DNA of 64,000 bases from Saprospiraceae bacterium (GTDB taxonomy: Bacteria > Bacteroidota > Bacteroidia > Chitinophagales > Saprospiraceae). The DNA is taken from NCBI GenBank assembly GCA_022448945.1, contig JAKVCV010000015.1:1-64000 (forward strand), in the 5' to 3' direction. How positions within the stretch are numbered: position 1 is the stretch's first letter; every line of letters starts with the position of its first letter. Positions 55,803 through 64,000 of the stretch are shown piece after piece. The notes beneath the pieces were generated by a model. It worked only from the letters and a program-made list of their open reading frames with translations. It was not told where the DNA came from and searched no databases. A program made the translations under genes and the position numbers.

Positions 55803-57593
55803 TTATCTTACCTTAAAAGTTGCATCTCGATAACCAGGTCTCATTGGGGAAGTTTCGGTGCCTTCAAATCGATTATGGATAGCAATCAACTCAGATGGAA
55901 CGAACAAAAAGACACAGGGTTGTTCCTCATAAATAATTTCCTGTATCTTGAAATACAATTTTTTGCGGACCTCAGGATCAAGTGTTACTCTAATTTCATC
56001 AATTATTTGATCAGATTCAGGGGTTCCAAAACCTAAACGATTTGATCCTCCCTCAACATTTCCGTCTGTATGCCATACCTGCTTCATCTCATCAAGTCCT
56101 GGTGTTTTTACCCATGCTAAAGCAACCATATCAAAATTTCGTTTGTCTGCATCTTCCAATAAAGTTGGAAAATCAACTGGAGTTAATGTCACAGATATAC
56201 CAACCCTTGCTGCTTCATCCTTTAACAATTGGCCAATATTTTTACGAACCATATTGCCTTGATTGTACTTATATTCAATCTCCATTGTTTCCTTTTTGCC
56301 ACGAATTGTCTTGTCTAATATATTATCACCATCAACATCTTTCCATCCTGCCTCAGCTAGCAATGATTTTGCTTTTTCAATATCATAAGAAATATCCTTT
56401 AATTCATTATTATAATATTTCTTTTTTGGATTTATCGGTGAATTAGTCTTAATCGCAAATCCTTCAAAAATAGAATTAATCATATCATCTCTATCGATAA
56501 GGTGAGCAATGGCACGCCTAACTCTTCTATCTTCAAATTGTGGCTTTTGAGAATTAAATCCAATATAGTAATAAGCAAACTGATCTGGAGTGCTCAAATC
56601 AAATTTACTATTGAAATTAGCATCTTCTTTAAGATCCATAAATTTAGTCGGCTGAATGCTACGAATTACATCCAATTGACCATCTTTAGCGTTAGTAACA
56701 GCAGTTGTAAGATCAGGAATAGTTTTATAGATAATTTTTGGAGGAAAAGCAACAAGCATTTGATTACCAGTTGTTTTATCACCCCACCATTCTTTTTTGC
56801 GTTCCAAAACAACTCTTTGGCCAGGTTCCCATTCGATAAATTTGTATGGCCCGCAACCGACAACATGATCTGTTTCCCCGGCAAATTTAGGGTTATTAAA
56901 AGCATTAGCAAATTGAGTAATACTCTGATTTTTTAACAAATCATCTAAATTATCAGGATTGCCTAAAGATTGAATTGTAAACTGACGCATAATACCTTCA
57001 GGATCATAATGATACTCAGGTAAAACAAAAACTTCTTCTCCACTGGACTCCTCTGCTCTAAAATAACGTTGCTTAGAATAAACAGTAAATTTCTTTATAT
57101 TAGCCGGATCTATTACAACTTCATGAATAAATTCAAAGTATGGACGTATGTGTGCGCTATTTACTTTGGGATTTTTGATAGCCTTGATGGTAAACACATA
57201 ATCTTGTGCTGTCACAGGAGTTCCATTATCCCAAGTTGCATCTGGGTGAATTTCAAATTCCAAAGACATTCCCCCAGCATATGGGCCATCATCATAAACT
57301 CTAATTTCTGGTCGGCTAACTGCCAATTGAGGCGCAAGCTCTAATGTTTGAAGGTCATAAACCAGCAACTTACAAAATATATTATTTTGAATGTATAATG
57401 AATTGGCAGCAAATGAAGTTAATGGGTTCAAACCATCGGGGTCCCCCATCTCATGAATTACAAGCTCCGATTTAGTATCACTTGTTCCATTATTAGAATT
57501 ATTTTCGTTATTTGTAGTTGTTTCACAAGAAACTAACAAGGCCAATATACTCGTTGCAACACCAAAATTAGTTAAGAATTTAAATACGCTCAT
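55803..57593 (-). CDS. OppA/DppA-type peptide-binding lipoprotein
   Basis: A 596-residue solute-binding protein of the extracellular family 5 (oligopeptide/dipeptide/nickel). The lipobox is LVSC (Cys23). Family landmarks: DPDGLNPLTSFAAN, the TWDNGTPVTAQDYVF motif near residues 124-138, GCGPYKFIEWEPGQRVVLER in the middle, RRAIAHLIDRDDMIN, and RNFDMVALAW. It should bind peptides or similar small molecules. No OppBCDF permease or ATPase lies beside it. Its promoter region shares a two-block element with the C1 aminopeptidase gene (45963-47168), which fits a peptide-use role. It converges on the lipoprotein gene. Confidence 0.9.
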   Translation of the reverse strand: MSVFKFLTNFGVATSILALLVSCETTTNNENNSNNGTSDTKSELVIHEMGDPDGLNPLTSFAANSLYIQNNIFCKLLVYDLQTLELAPQLAVSRPEIRVYDDGPYAGGMSLEFEIHPDATWDNGTPVTAQDYVFTIKAIKNPKVNSAHIRPYFEFIHEVVIDPANIKKFTVYSKQRYFRAEESSGEEVFVLPEYHYDPEGIMRQFTIQSLGNPDNLDDLLKNQSITQFANAFNNPKFAGETDHVVGCGPYKFIEWEPGQRVVLERKKEWWGDKTTGNQMLVAFPPKIIYKTIPDLTTAVTNAKDGQLDVIRSIQPTKFMDLKEDANFNSKFDLSTPDQFAYYYIGFNSQKPQFEDRRVRRAIAHLIDRDDMINSIFEGFAIKTNSPINPKKKYYNNELKDISYDIEKAKSLLAEAGWKDVDGDNILDKTIRGKKETMEIEYKYNQGNMVRKNIGQLLKDEAARVGISVTLTPVDFPTLLEDADKRNFDMVALAWVKTPGLDEMKQVWHTDGNVEGGSNRLGFGTPESDQIIDEIRVTLDPEVRKKLYFKIQEIIYEEQPCVFLFVPSELIAIHNRFEGTETSPMRPGYRDATFKVR

Positions 57594-58122
57594 AAATTTA
57601 TATCTTTTTATTTTTATACAATCAAGTTTTAAGTTAGTTTTTGTTTGTTGGGTTTTTTGACAAAAATGAGGTCTTCTAAATTGGGCGCCAAGATAAGCTA
57701 AAGAATTACAATTTTTATATTGTTTTTAATTATTTGAGGCAAATATAAATAAATATTTAGCATTATCCTCATATAAAATGTTTAAAAATAACCATTGTAA
57801 AATAAATATTCCTTTGGTGTTTTAAATAGATACACATGACTACTTAATATTTACTATAATGTTTTAAACACTAAAGTTTTTAAATAGCCAAAACACTCTT
57901 ATCCTACAATTACATGAATTGATTGAATTAAACAGACTTTATATTAACAAGCTTTTTTGAAAAAAGATGTTTGAAGTTAAAACACTAAATTATATTGCTT
58001 CATTTAAGTGTTAACAATGGTAATAAATCCCGAATTTGGAGATAAATCATTACATGGCATGAGAACTATCCTAAGAGATATATTGCTAATATTTTTTAAT
58101 AACAGAAATGGGATTTCAGTTA
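57594..58122. other. Intergenic region with the shared regulatory element
   Basis: This 529-base region contains the two-block element at 57685-57708, and otherwise AT-rich sequence between the OppA-type gene and the next minus-strand gene. No ORF, RNA gene or strong hairpin is visible. Confidence 0.5.
57685..57708 (-). promoter_or_regulatory. Shared two-block regulatory element upstream of the OppA-type gene
   Basis: On the minus strand it reads TAATTCTTTA, four bases, ATCTTGGCGC; both ten-base blocks are identical to those at 47242-47266. The TTG in the second block is 20 bases before CATTTTTG, a near match to the -7 box, so the element may cover the -33 region. The start codon is 92 bases downstream. 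Confidence 0.6.
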
Positions 58123-59733
58123 TTAAGACTTTTGGGGGATTATAAGTTTATCACCTATAGCTATTGAATTGGTAGTTAATTTATTTACTCTTTTTATAGC
58201 TTCAATAGAAACGAGGTATAATCTATGAAGACTATAGAGTGTCTCCCCTTTATTGACACAATGAACAAAAGACCCAGAAACAAGAGCTTTAGAATTTGAG
58301 CTATTCTTTACACGATTCTGTTTAAATATTGCTTTTTCATTTATTGTCTGTTTATGAGAAATTGGTTTTTTCATACTTATATCTGAACTAAATGGATTGC
58401 TTTTAGTATCAGCAATGGATTTCAATGTTTTATTATTATCGTTATTAGTTGGTTTTGAACTAAAATTTGTTTGAGGAGTCTGATTATTAGACAAATTTGA
58501 TGAAGTTTGACTCGAATTACGACAATCCATATTTGTTGATTTAGTTGTATTCATTTTAATGGTGTAAACATCATTTGCATAAATAGGATTGTTAACTTCA
58601 ACTTTTTGTGATTCAGGACGACTTACTTCATTCTTTATAGTGGCAATATGGCTATGTGTAGTCCTTTGGGTATTTAAAACGATATTTTTAGTGCCAGAAT
58701 AATCTTCTGGTAATATATCATCATGATTTTTTGAACGGAGTTTAGGTTTTGAAAAAGCTTTCCCTTTCAAATATATCTTCTCATTATTTTGAGGCTCTTC
58801 ACCTTCATACATTAAATTTTTGGCAAGTAGAACCGACATCTTTATGCCATAGAATTGAGCAATCTCATACATCGTAATATCTTTTGTAACAAGAACATAA
58901 GATGCCGCCCCCTTGTAAGAACTTTTTTTGGGTTGAATATAAAGTGGTTGAAAATCAATTAGCCTATCCCCTTCTTTCAAATCATTAAATTTTAATAAAC
59001 GATTATATTGAATTCCAAACCTTTTGGCAACTGCTAATGCAGATTCGCCCTTAAAAGGGATCGCATAAGTCGCCCCGTTTTCAATAAACAACCCAGGTTT
59101 ATAAGATTTAAACAAAAAAGATCTAGGTTTCGCTCTAAGAGTGACTGAAGAAACATAAATAGCATTAGAGTTGATTTCATTAGATTTTTGTGTTGTAAAA
59201 GTTAATGGCTCTACTATACGATCATATTGGGTTAAATTATATTTTTCAATTGTAGTAATCAGTTTTTCTGGATATTTAGGGTCAGTAGCATATCCAGCCT
59301 TTCGTAAGCCTTTAGCCCATTTTTTGTACTCATGTTTTTCATATTCAAACAAAAAAGCATAGCGCTTTCTGTTAAGTAAAAAATCTGTATGATCAACATA
59401 AGAATCATTAGCTGATTTGTAAACTCTAAAGCAAGATTTCTGTGGGTCATCATCCCATTTATAATACTTTTTTCCTTTCCAATTATTACCACATTTAATG
59501 CCAAAATGATTGTTCGACTTTCTTGAAAGTTCACTATTACCAAATCCTGACTCATGAATACCTTGCGCCAAAGTTATACTAGCTGGAATCCCACTACGCT
59601 CCATTTCCTTGATAGCAATCGATTTATATGCATCAAGGTATTCATTTACTGATATTTTTCTTTGGTCATCTTTTTGAGAAAAAGACACAAAAGAAATAAA
59701 AAAGAAAATAATATATAGGATAATTTTAAGCAT
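58123..59733 (-). CDS. Secreted glucosaminidase with LysM-like domains, paralog A
   Basis: A 536-residue peptidoglycan hydrolase. A signal peptide (to about residue 20, FVSFSQ) is followed by a glucosaminidase (flagellum/AmiD-like lysozyme fold) domain: PASITLAQGIHESGFGNSEL with catalytic Glu, NNHFGIKCG, KSCFRVYKS and AGYATDPKYPEKL. Two degenerate LysM-like segments lie at about 205-320, a low-complexity polar linker (about 330-470) follows, and a good LysM domain ends the protein (GETLYSLHRLYLVSIEAIKRVN, cut here, with IGDKLIIPQ). It cleaves GlcNAc bonds of the cell wall. Its paralog lies just upstream on the same strand. Confidence 0.87.
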   Translation of the reverse strand: MLKIILYIIFFFISFVSFSQKDDQRKISVNEYLDAYKSIAIKEMERSGIPASITLAQGIHESGFGNSELSRKSNNHFGIKCGNNWKGKKYYKWDDDPQKSCFRVYKSANDSYVDHTDFLLNRKRYAFLFEYEKHEYKKWAKGLRKAGYATDPKYPEKLITTIEKYNLTQYDRIVEPLTFTTQKSNEINSNAIYVSSVTLRAKPRSFLFKSYKPGLFIENGATYAIPFKGESALAVAKRFGIQYNRLLKFNDLKEGDRLIDFQPLYIQPKKSSYKGAASYVLVTKDITMYEIAQFYGIKMSVLLAKNLMYEGEEPQNNEKIYLKGKAFSKPKLRSKNHDDILPEDYSGTKNIVLNTQRTTHSHIATIKNEVSRPESQKVEVNNPIYANDVYTIKMNTTKSTNMDCRNSSQTSSNLSNNQTPQTNFSSKPTNNDNNKTLKSIADTKSNPFSSDISMKKPISHKQTINEKAIFKQNRVKNSSNSKALVSGSFVHCVNKGETLYSLHRLYLVSIEAIKRVNKLTTNSIAIGDKLIIPQKS

Positions 59734-59801
59734 GTGTTTGATGTTATAAGGAAATAAACGAATAAATAAATTAATGTGGTATTTAAAACTAGCAAAATAT
59801 T

Positions 59802-59839
59802 AAAAAAAGATGCCATAAATGAAGATTGCATCTTTTTTT
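59802..59839 (-). terminator. Terminator of the second LysM glucosaminidase gene
   Basis: A 12-base stem (AAAAAAAGATGC at 59802-59813 with 59828-59839) has a 14-base loop. It follows the gene at 59869-61269 on the minus strand and separates it from the paralog downstream. Confidence 0.8.
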
Positions 59840-59868
59840 AATATTAAACGAAAACTGAATAAATGATT

Positions 59869-61269
59869 TTATTTTAAGTAGCTAGTACCTCCTCCAGAAA
59901 AATTATTGTCATTACTACCTGTTAAAGGATTTTCTCTTAATTCTGGTTTGTTATCATTATTAGTATTCAAGAATACAAACTCCCCCAGCGCAGGCTCCTC
60001 TCCTTTTTTCATTTGGTTACGACGATATAATTTAGATAATTTAATTCCATAAAGTTGAGAAATATCATGTATAGTTTCACCCATGACAACCTGATGTAAT
60101 TCTCTACCGCTTTTATAATAATTAGCTTTAGGTTCAAGATAAACATATGTACCAATGGGCAAATCAGTATAAGAAATTAAATCATTGTAAATCAAGAGCT
60201 CTGTCAATTCAACACCATATTCATTAGCAATTTGGATTAAATTTCTATTAGCAGTTATAATCGTTGCTTTAATCCCACTCTGATAAAAGACACCTTTGGA
60301 ATCAAGTTTTCTGACTGGGAATATAGTAACTTTTTCTTTTACTGTACCATCCGGATTAAAATAATCACTTAAGGGGTCAGTTGATAACATATTTTTTTGA
60401 AGATCTGCAAGGCTATTCAATTGATCATGAAGTTTATTAATTACATCACTTTGTAATGCAAGTGTATTATCTAGAAGACCAATTTTTGCATTCAATTCTT
60501 GAGTGATTTTACCATGTTGATCCTGTAAATCAATCACTTTTTGATCTTTACTTTTCAAAAGTTCTTTTAGCTCTGCTTTATATAACTCTGACTTCTGAAG
60601 GATAGATTCTAGTGTTTGAATTTTAAATTTCAAAATATCTAATTCTTCATTACTCCCTTGATCTTCAACAATAGGATTAGATGCTAAAACAGTATTGGTA
60701 TATTTGTCAAATCGCGCAAGATCATAATTCTCGATTGTTGAGATTAATTTAGTGGCATACCGTGGGTCCGTAGCATAACCTGCTTTAAGTAAACCTTCAG
60801 CCCATCCCTTATAATCTAATCGTTTACCTTGAAACAAAAATGCATAGTTTGAACGAGTTGATAAAAAATCAGAATGGTCCTGAAAAGATTCTTCAACCGA
60901 TGTATAAGATCTAAAACATGATTTTATTTTCACAAAAGAGCCGTTAAAATTTTCTCCACTTTCATGAATGTATGTCTCTCCAGTCCAGCCTTTATGACAT
61001 TTGATTCCAAAATGATTATTAGCATTACTAGCTAAAGCAGATGTGCCAAAACCAGATTCCAACATACCCTGTGCTAGTGTAATACTTGCAGGAACATTGG
61101 TGCGCTCCATTTCAACAATTGCCATTTCGTGATAATCTTCAATGTATTTTTTAACCTGAGGAGTAAAGGTTTCTTCGGAAGCAAAACCACAAAAAGTGGG
61201 GTTACTCATAACTGCATTGCCAGACAACAACACAGGTAGTGTCAGTGTTACAAAAGTGCTCAATTTCAT
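59869..61269 (-). CDS. Secreted glucosaminidase with LysM domains, paralog B
   Basis: A peptidoglycan hydrolase of 466 residues, taking the ATG at 61269, which gives the signal peptide MKLSTFVTLTLPVLLSGNA; an ATG at 61320 would add 17 residues. The glucosaminidase domain has PASITLAQGMLESGFGTSAL (catalytic Glu), NNHFGIKCHKG, IKSCFRSYTS and KAGYATDPRYATKL. A coiled-coil linker (about 200-290) is followed by two LysM-like segments ending with HQVVMGETIHDISQLYGIKL. It is a tandem paralog of the gene at 58123-59733, with a different linker: coiled coil here, low complexity there. The genes have separate terminators and are likely regulated apart. Confidence 0.87.
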   Translation of the reverse strand: MKLSTFVTLTLPVLLSGNAVMSNPTFCGFASEETFTPQVKKYIEDYHEMAIVEMERTNVPASITLAQGMLESGFGTSALASNANNHFGIKCHKGWTGETYIHESGENFNGSFVKIKSCFRSYTSVEESFQDHSDFLSTRSNYAFLFQGKRLDYKGWAEGLLKAGYATDPRYATKLISTIENYDLARFDKYTNTVLASNPIVEDQGSNEELDILKFKIQTLESILQKSELYKAELKELLKSKDQKVIDLQDQHGKITQELNAKIGLLDNTLALQSDVINKLHDQLNSLADLQKNMLSTDPLSDYFNPDGTVKEKVTIFPVRKLDSKGVFYQSGIKATIITANRNLIQIANEYGVELTELLIYNDLISYTDLPIGTYVYLEPKANYYKSGRELHQVVMGETIHDISQLYGIKLSKLYRRNQMKKGEEPALGEFVFLNTNNDNKPELRENPLTGSNDNNFSGGGTSYLK

Positions 61270-62104
61270 CGTAAATAATATTGTGCCAAATTCAACAACA
61301 AAACTAATGAAGTTTTGCAAAATCGGTAAAAACAGCCGGTATAATTACTTTTTTTAGATAGAAAACCCAATTAAAAAGTCATTCAAAATGGCTTTTCAAA
61401 GAAAAACACTTTAGAAATTTTAATTATACAGAATACTTTAATGTGACTTGCAAAATAAGCCGGAGAAAAATTAGATAGAGATATAGATTAGGTGTTTAAT
61501 TAAGTGCTCTTATACAAAAATAAATCTTATTAAAATCTCTTTATATTATAAGCCGCAAACATTATATAATATTCAAGATGTAATAATCAAACTTTAATAA
61601 GATCTAAATAAGTAACATAGCGCTTTTTTTATTTTTATCTATCATCAATTTTACCTGCCTACATAATTTGCATTGATAAATTGCATGTTAAGAATAATTT
61701 TTATTTTAATAGTATGTATAAAAAAAATAAATTTTCAACGGCAACATTATTAATTAGTGCGCACATATCAATAAGTGGTTTATTTCCCAAAAATAGATTG
61801 ACAATGGGAATTTAATTGAAAAATTAAACCATCTTCAAATAAATGAAAGTTAAACCTACAGAAGAAAAATTTATTTTATTTTATGTTTACACAATCGAAA
61901 TAAAAGAGAGAATATTTTAGTTTTTTTTTATTCAACCCAGTTGTAAATTAATACCCCTGTTTCGTTGTGTATAGGTAAAGTTGAACTATCTAAAATTAAA
62001 AATCATTGACATATGTCAAGAAAGTCAAAAAAAAATTAAAAAAAATCTTTTTTCTGCAACATTATGTTGAAATCGAGTAAAAAAACAATGGGGAATATGA
62101 ATAT
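61270..62104. other. Long intergenic region with Crp/Fnr-like palindrome
   Basis: This stretch of 830 bases lies between the glucosaminidase and the O-methyltransferase genes, both on the minus strand. It holds the 16-base repeat at 61455-61470 and a perfect 14-base palindrome at 62006-62019. I find no ORF, tRNA or strong terminator. A small RNA or regulatory element is possible. Confidence 0.45.
62006..62019. promoter_or_regulatory. Crp/Fnr-like palindrome
   Basis: TTGACATATGTCAA is a perfect palindrome and fits TTGAC-N4-GTCAA, like the site at 49379-49394. It is not next to a convincing promoter; the glucosaminidase start lies about 740 bases away. Confidence 0.35.
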
Positions 62105-62743
62105 TTATATCTTTTGAATTAACATTAAGCCATCTCTCAATGGCAATAAAATATTTTTTACTTTGGGGTCCTCATTGATTTTTTGGTTAAAATCTGCTAA
62201 AGCTTTTGCTTTTTTTTCGGTACTACCTTTTACAACATGACCATGCCACAACACGTTATCAGCAATTATTAGTCCCCCTGTCTTAAGATAAGGAAAAAAC
62301 AAATCAAAATAATTGGAGTAATTAATTTTATCAGCATCCAAAAAAATCAAATCCCATTGTTCGTCTAATTGAGGAATAACTTCCATCGCGTCACCCAAAT
62401 GTTGTATAACTCTTGAACTCAAATTAGCCTTAAATATATATTCTGAGGCAATATCTTTGATCTCGGGATTTATATCTATTGTGTGCATTAAGCCATCTGG
62501 TTGTAAACCCTGAGCCAAACATATAGTAGAATATCCAGTATAAGTGCCAATCTCAAGAATCCTTTCGGGTTTATGAAGTATACTTAAAAAAGAAAGTAAC
62601 TGCCCTTGCAAATATCCTGAAAGCATTTGGGGACGCATTACCTCTAAATAAGTTTTTCGTTCCAAGTCAGTTAATATATCAGATTGAAATACATTCGTAT
62701 GACAATTAGCATATTTTTCAATATACTCTGCAGTTATTTTCAT
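62105..62743 (-). CDS. Class I O-methyltransferase
   Basis: A 212-residue SAM-dependent O-methyltransferase of the caffeoyl-CoA/catechol type. The SAM site is RILEIGTYTGYSTICLA near residues 65-81, followed by the MHTIDINPE acidic loop, LIFLDADKINY (metal-binding Asp) and GLIIADNVLWHGHV (a second metal-binding Asp/Asn). Full length and cytoplasmic. It methylates a hydroxyl of a small molecule. The neighbours give no hint of the substrate. Confidence 0.9.
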   Translation of the reverse strand: MKITAEYIEKYANCHTNVFQSDILTDLERKTYLEVMRPQMLSGYLQGQLLSFLSILHKPERILEIGTYTGYSTICLAQGLQPDGLMHTIDINPEIKDIASEYIFKANLSSRVIQHLGDAMEVIPQLDEQWDLIFLDADKINYSNYFDLFFPYLKTGGLIIADNVLWHGHVVKGSTEKKAKALADFNQKINEDPKVKNILLPLRDGLMLIQKI

Positions 62744-62960
62744 TTTTTAATTGATTTAAATTTAAAATTATTGGGGGCTCTGTAATTTTTATTCAATAAA
62801 ATTTGGATAAAACCCTCTGTATAGTGTGTTGAAATAATTCTAACTTTTAAAAAATAGATTTCCTTTCTTAATTAAATATTACCTGTGAAATTTTGGATTT
62901 TATATACTTAAAGTTGATTATGGCAATATAAGGAGAAAAGAATATATTATTAATTACATA

Positions 62961-64000
62961 CTACTTCTTGGCTCTAATTAACATTATAATTGCTACTAGC
63001 GAAAAGACCAAATTGGGAACCCATACACCTATTATAGGAGACAATCCTCCATTGATAGAAAAAGTTGTAGAAAACTTTGTCATAAAGATATAAAGAGCAC
63101 TTACACCAAGACCAATAACCAAATGCCAGGCCATACCACCACGTATTTTATGAGAGGCAATAGAAAATCCAATCAATGTTAAAATAAAAATAGAAAAAGG
63201 ATCTGCACTGCGTCTATAGCGTTCAACCTCAAAAACAAGAGTTCCCCCAAGACCTTTTGATTTTTGTTTATTAATATAATCTATGAGATGAACTGTTGTC
63301 ATATTATCTTTACGGTTATCACGTTTAATGAGATCAGTAATATATAACCCAATACAGGTATCAATATAGTATTGTGGAGCAGTTAAGTTGATTTCATCTT
63401 TAAAATCCGAAACTTTTCTACGATGCCTGATTCCAGTTAAACGCCACGTATTAGGTGACTGAATTAGACGAATTTTATTAGCTGTCAAAACAGATGTTCT
63501 TTTAATTCCAGTACTATCATGTTTTATCCAAGCAAATTGACTTCCCGTACTATCATATCGATTAAATCCCTGGAGATAAAATTCTTCATAAGGACTTACT
63601 GAAGCATGAAAATGCCCAGACTTCCCAACATAATTATGTTTCCATATATAGGTGTTCTCAAATGTTGTTCTAGTCTGATTAGATTTAGGAATCAAATAAT
63701 GATTACCATAAAAGTGAATGCTGAAAATAATAGCTGCACCTATAAAATATGGAAATAGCAAACGATAATGATTTACACCATTACCTACCATAGCAATAAA
63801 TTCAGAATTTGATGCTAACCGAGAAGTAAAAAAAACGACTGCTATCAAATTATACAAAGGGAAAACAAGACCATTAATAAAAGGGATGAAATTTAAATAA
63901 TAATCAAAAAAAACTTCATATACCGAAGGCCCTCCCTCTTCAACAAAGTCCTCAATTTTTTCTGCTGCATCAATTACAATCGAAAGCAATGAAAACAGAA
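62961..64000 (-). CDS. LptF/LptG-family permease, 5' end outside the window
   Basis: The frame is open to the right edge, so the N-terminal part is outside the window. The visible 346 or so residues match YjgP/YjgQ (LptF/LptG), the membrane half of the ABC transporter that lifts lipopolysaccharide from the inner membrane. The visible start has SIVIDAAEKIEDFVE, typical of the end of the first helix, then two transmembrane helices, a periplasmic jelly-roll (about 110-240), and three C-terminal helices with SADPFSIFILTLIGFS. Whether it is LptF or LptG is not decided. A TTG at 63989 could be mistaken for the start but would cut off the first helix. Confidence 0.9.
   Translation of the reverse strand, partial: LFSLLSIVIDAAEKIEDFVEEGGPSVYEVFFDYYLNFIPFINGLVFPLYNLIAVVFFTSRLASNSEFIAMVGNGVNHYRLLFPYFIGAAIIFSIHFYGNHYLIPKSNQTRTTFENTYIWKHNYVGKSGHFHASVSPYEEFYLQGFNRYDSTGSQFAWIKHDSTGIKRTSVLTANKIRLIQSPNTWRLTGIRHRRKVSDFKDEINLTAPQYYIDTCIGLYITDLIKRDNRKDNMTTVHLIDYINKQKSKGLGGTLVFEVERYRRSADPFSIFILTLIGFSIASHKIRGGMAWHLVIGLGVSALYIFMTKFSTTFSINGGLSPIIGVWVPNLVFSLVAIIMLIRAKK

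Noticed and set aside
56042-57344. Long plus-strand frames across the OppA-type gene
   Set aside because: They are antisense shadows; the minus-strand frame has all family motifs.
54728-61687. 14-base match TGATAAATTGCATG at 54728 and 61674
   Set aside because: Matches of this length are expected by chance in 64 kb of AT-rich DNA.
1-64000. CRISPR arrays, tRNA or rRNA genes, insertion sequences
   Set aside because: I found no regularly spaced direct repeats, T-loop-like sequences, or transposase-like frames.

Overview
This window is an AT-rich chromosomal segment of a Bacteroidota bacterium. The evidence is a type IX secretion C-terminal sorting domain, many lipoprotein and signal-peptide genes, promoters of the Bacteroidota kind (TTTG, about 20 bases, TAnnTTTG), a DUF4856-imelysin pair, and almost no Shine-Dalgarno use. 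The mix (CotH/beta-helix proteins, LamG adhesin, DUF4856/imelysin, DDAH-like CtlX, GlcD, paired LysM glucosaminidases) would fit Saprospiraceae, but I cannot prove the family from sequence alone. I see no tRNA, rRNA, CRISPR array, insertion sequence or phage. The window looks like ordinary chromosome with genes on both strands and several convergent pairs closed by bidirectional terminators.

Layout. 1-9.7 kb: a clipped gene start, a secreted PhoD-type phosphatase, a small membrane protein, a DUF4856 lipoprotein with an imelysin-like protein (probable iron-related surface pair), a fatty acid hydroxylase, a sulfatase, a thioredoxin-fold redox protein and two paralogous lipoproteins. 10-24 kb: mostly metabolism (succinate-semialdehyde-type aldehyde dehydrogenase, CtlX-like hydrolase, GlcD-type oxidase, histidine ammonia-lyase), with a membrane-anchored coiled coil, a binding lipoprotein, an orphan MoxR-type ATPase, two phosphoesterase-fold proteins and an unknown cysteine-patterned repeat protein.

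25.1-35.3 kb is the most unusual part. It is a five-gene, same-strand cluster: DUF4956 membrane protein, CotH-kinase/beta-helix protein, VTC-domain polyphosphate polymerase, then two more CotH-kinase/beta-helix paralogs. A strong terminator ends the cluster. It looks like an envelope system joining polyphosphate chemistry with extracellular kinase-like enzymes, each fused to its own beta-helix.

35.4-45 kb: PspA with a YbjN-like partner, ScpB (TTG start), a membrane protein, ClpX and ClpP with separate promoters, a secreted phosphodiesterase with an inserted LamG-like domain, the GDP-fucose pair gmd-fcl, and a glycosyltransferase. 45-64 kb: a secreted C1-family aminopeptidase, a YadA-head/S74-chaperone protein, a type IX-secreted LamG protein, ClpS, two unknown envelope proteins, an OppA-type peptide-binding lipoprotein, two tandem LysM glucosaminidases, an O-methyltransferase, and an LptF/LptG permease clipped by the right edge.

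Regulatory sites. The peptidase and the peptide-binding lipoprotein, 8.6 kb apart, share a two-block upstream element, which suggests co-regulated peptide use. A Crp/Fnr-like inverted repeat lies at an activator-like distance from the LamG protein's promoter, and a C8 tract lies in that gene's leader.
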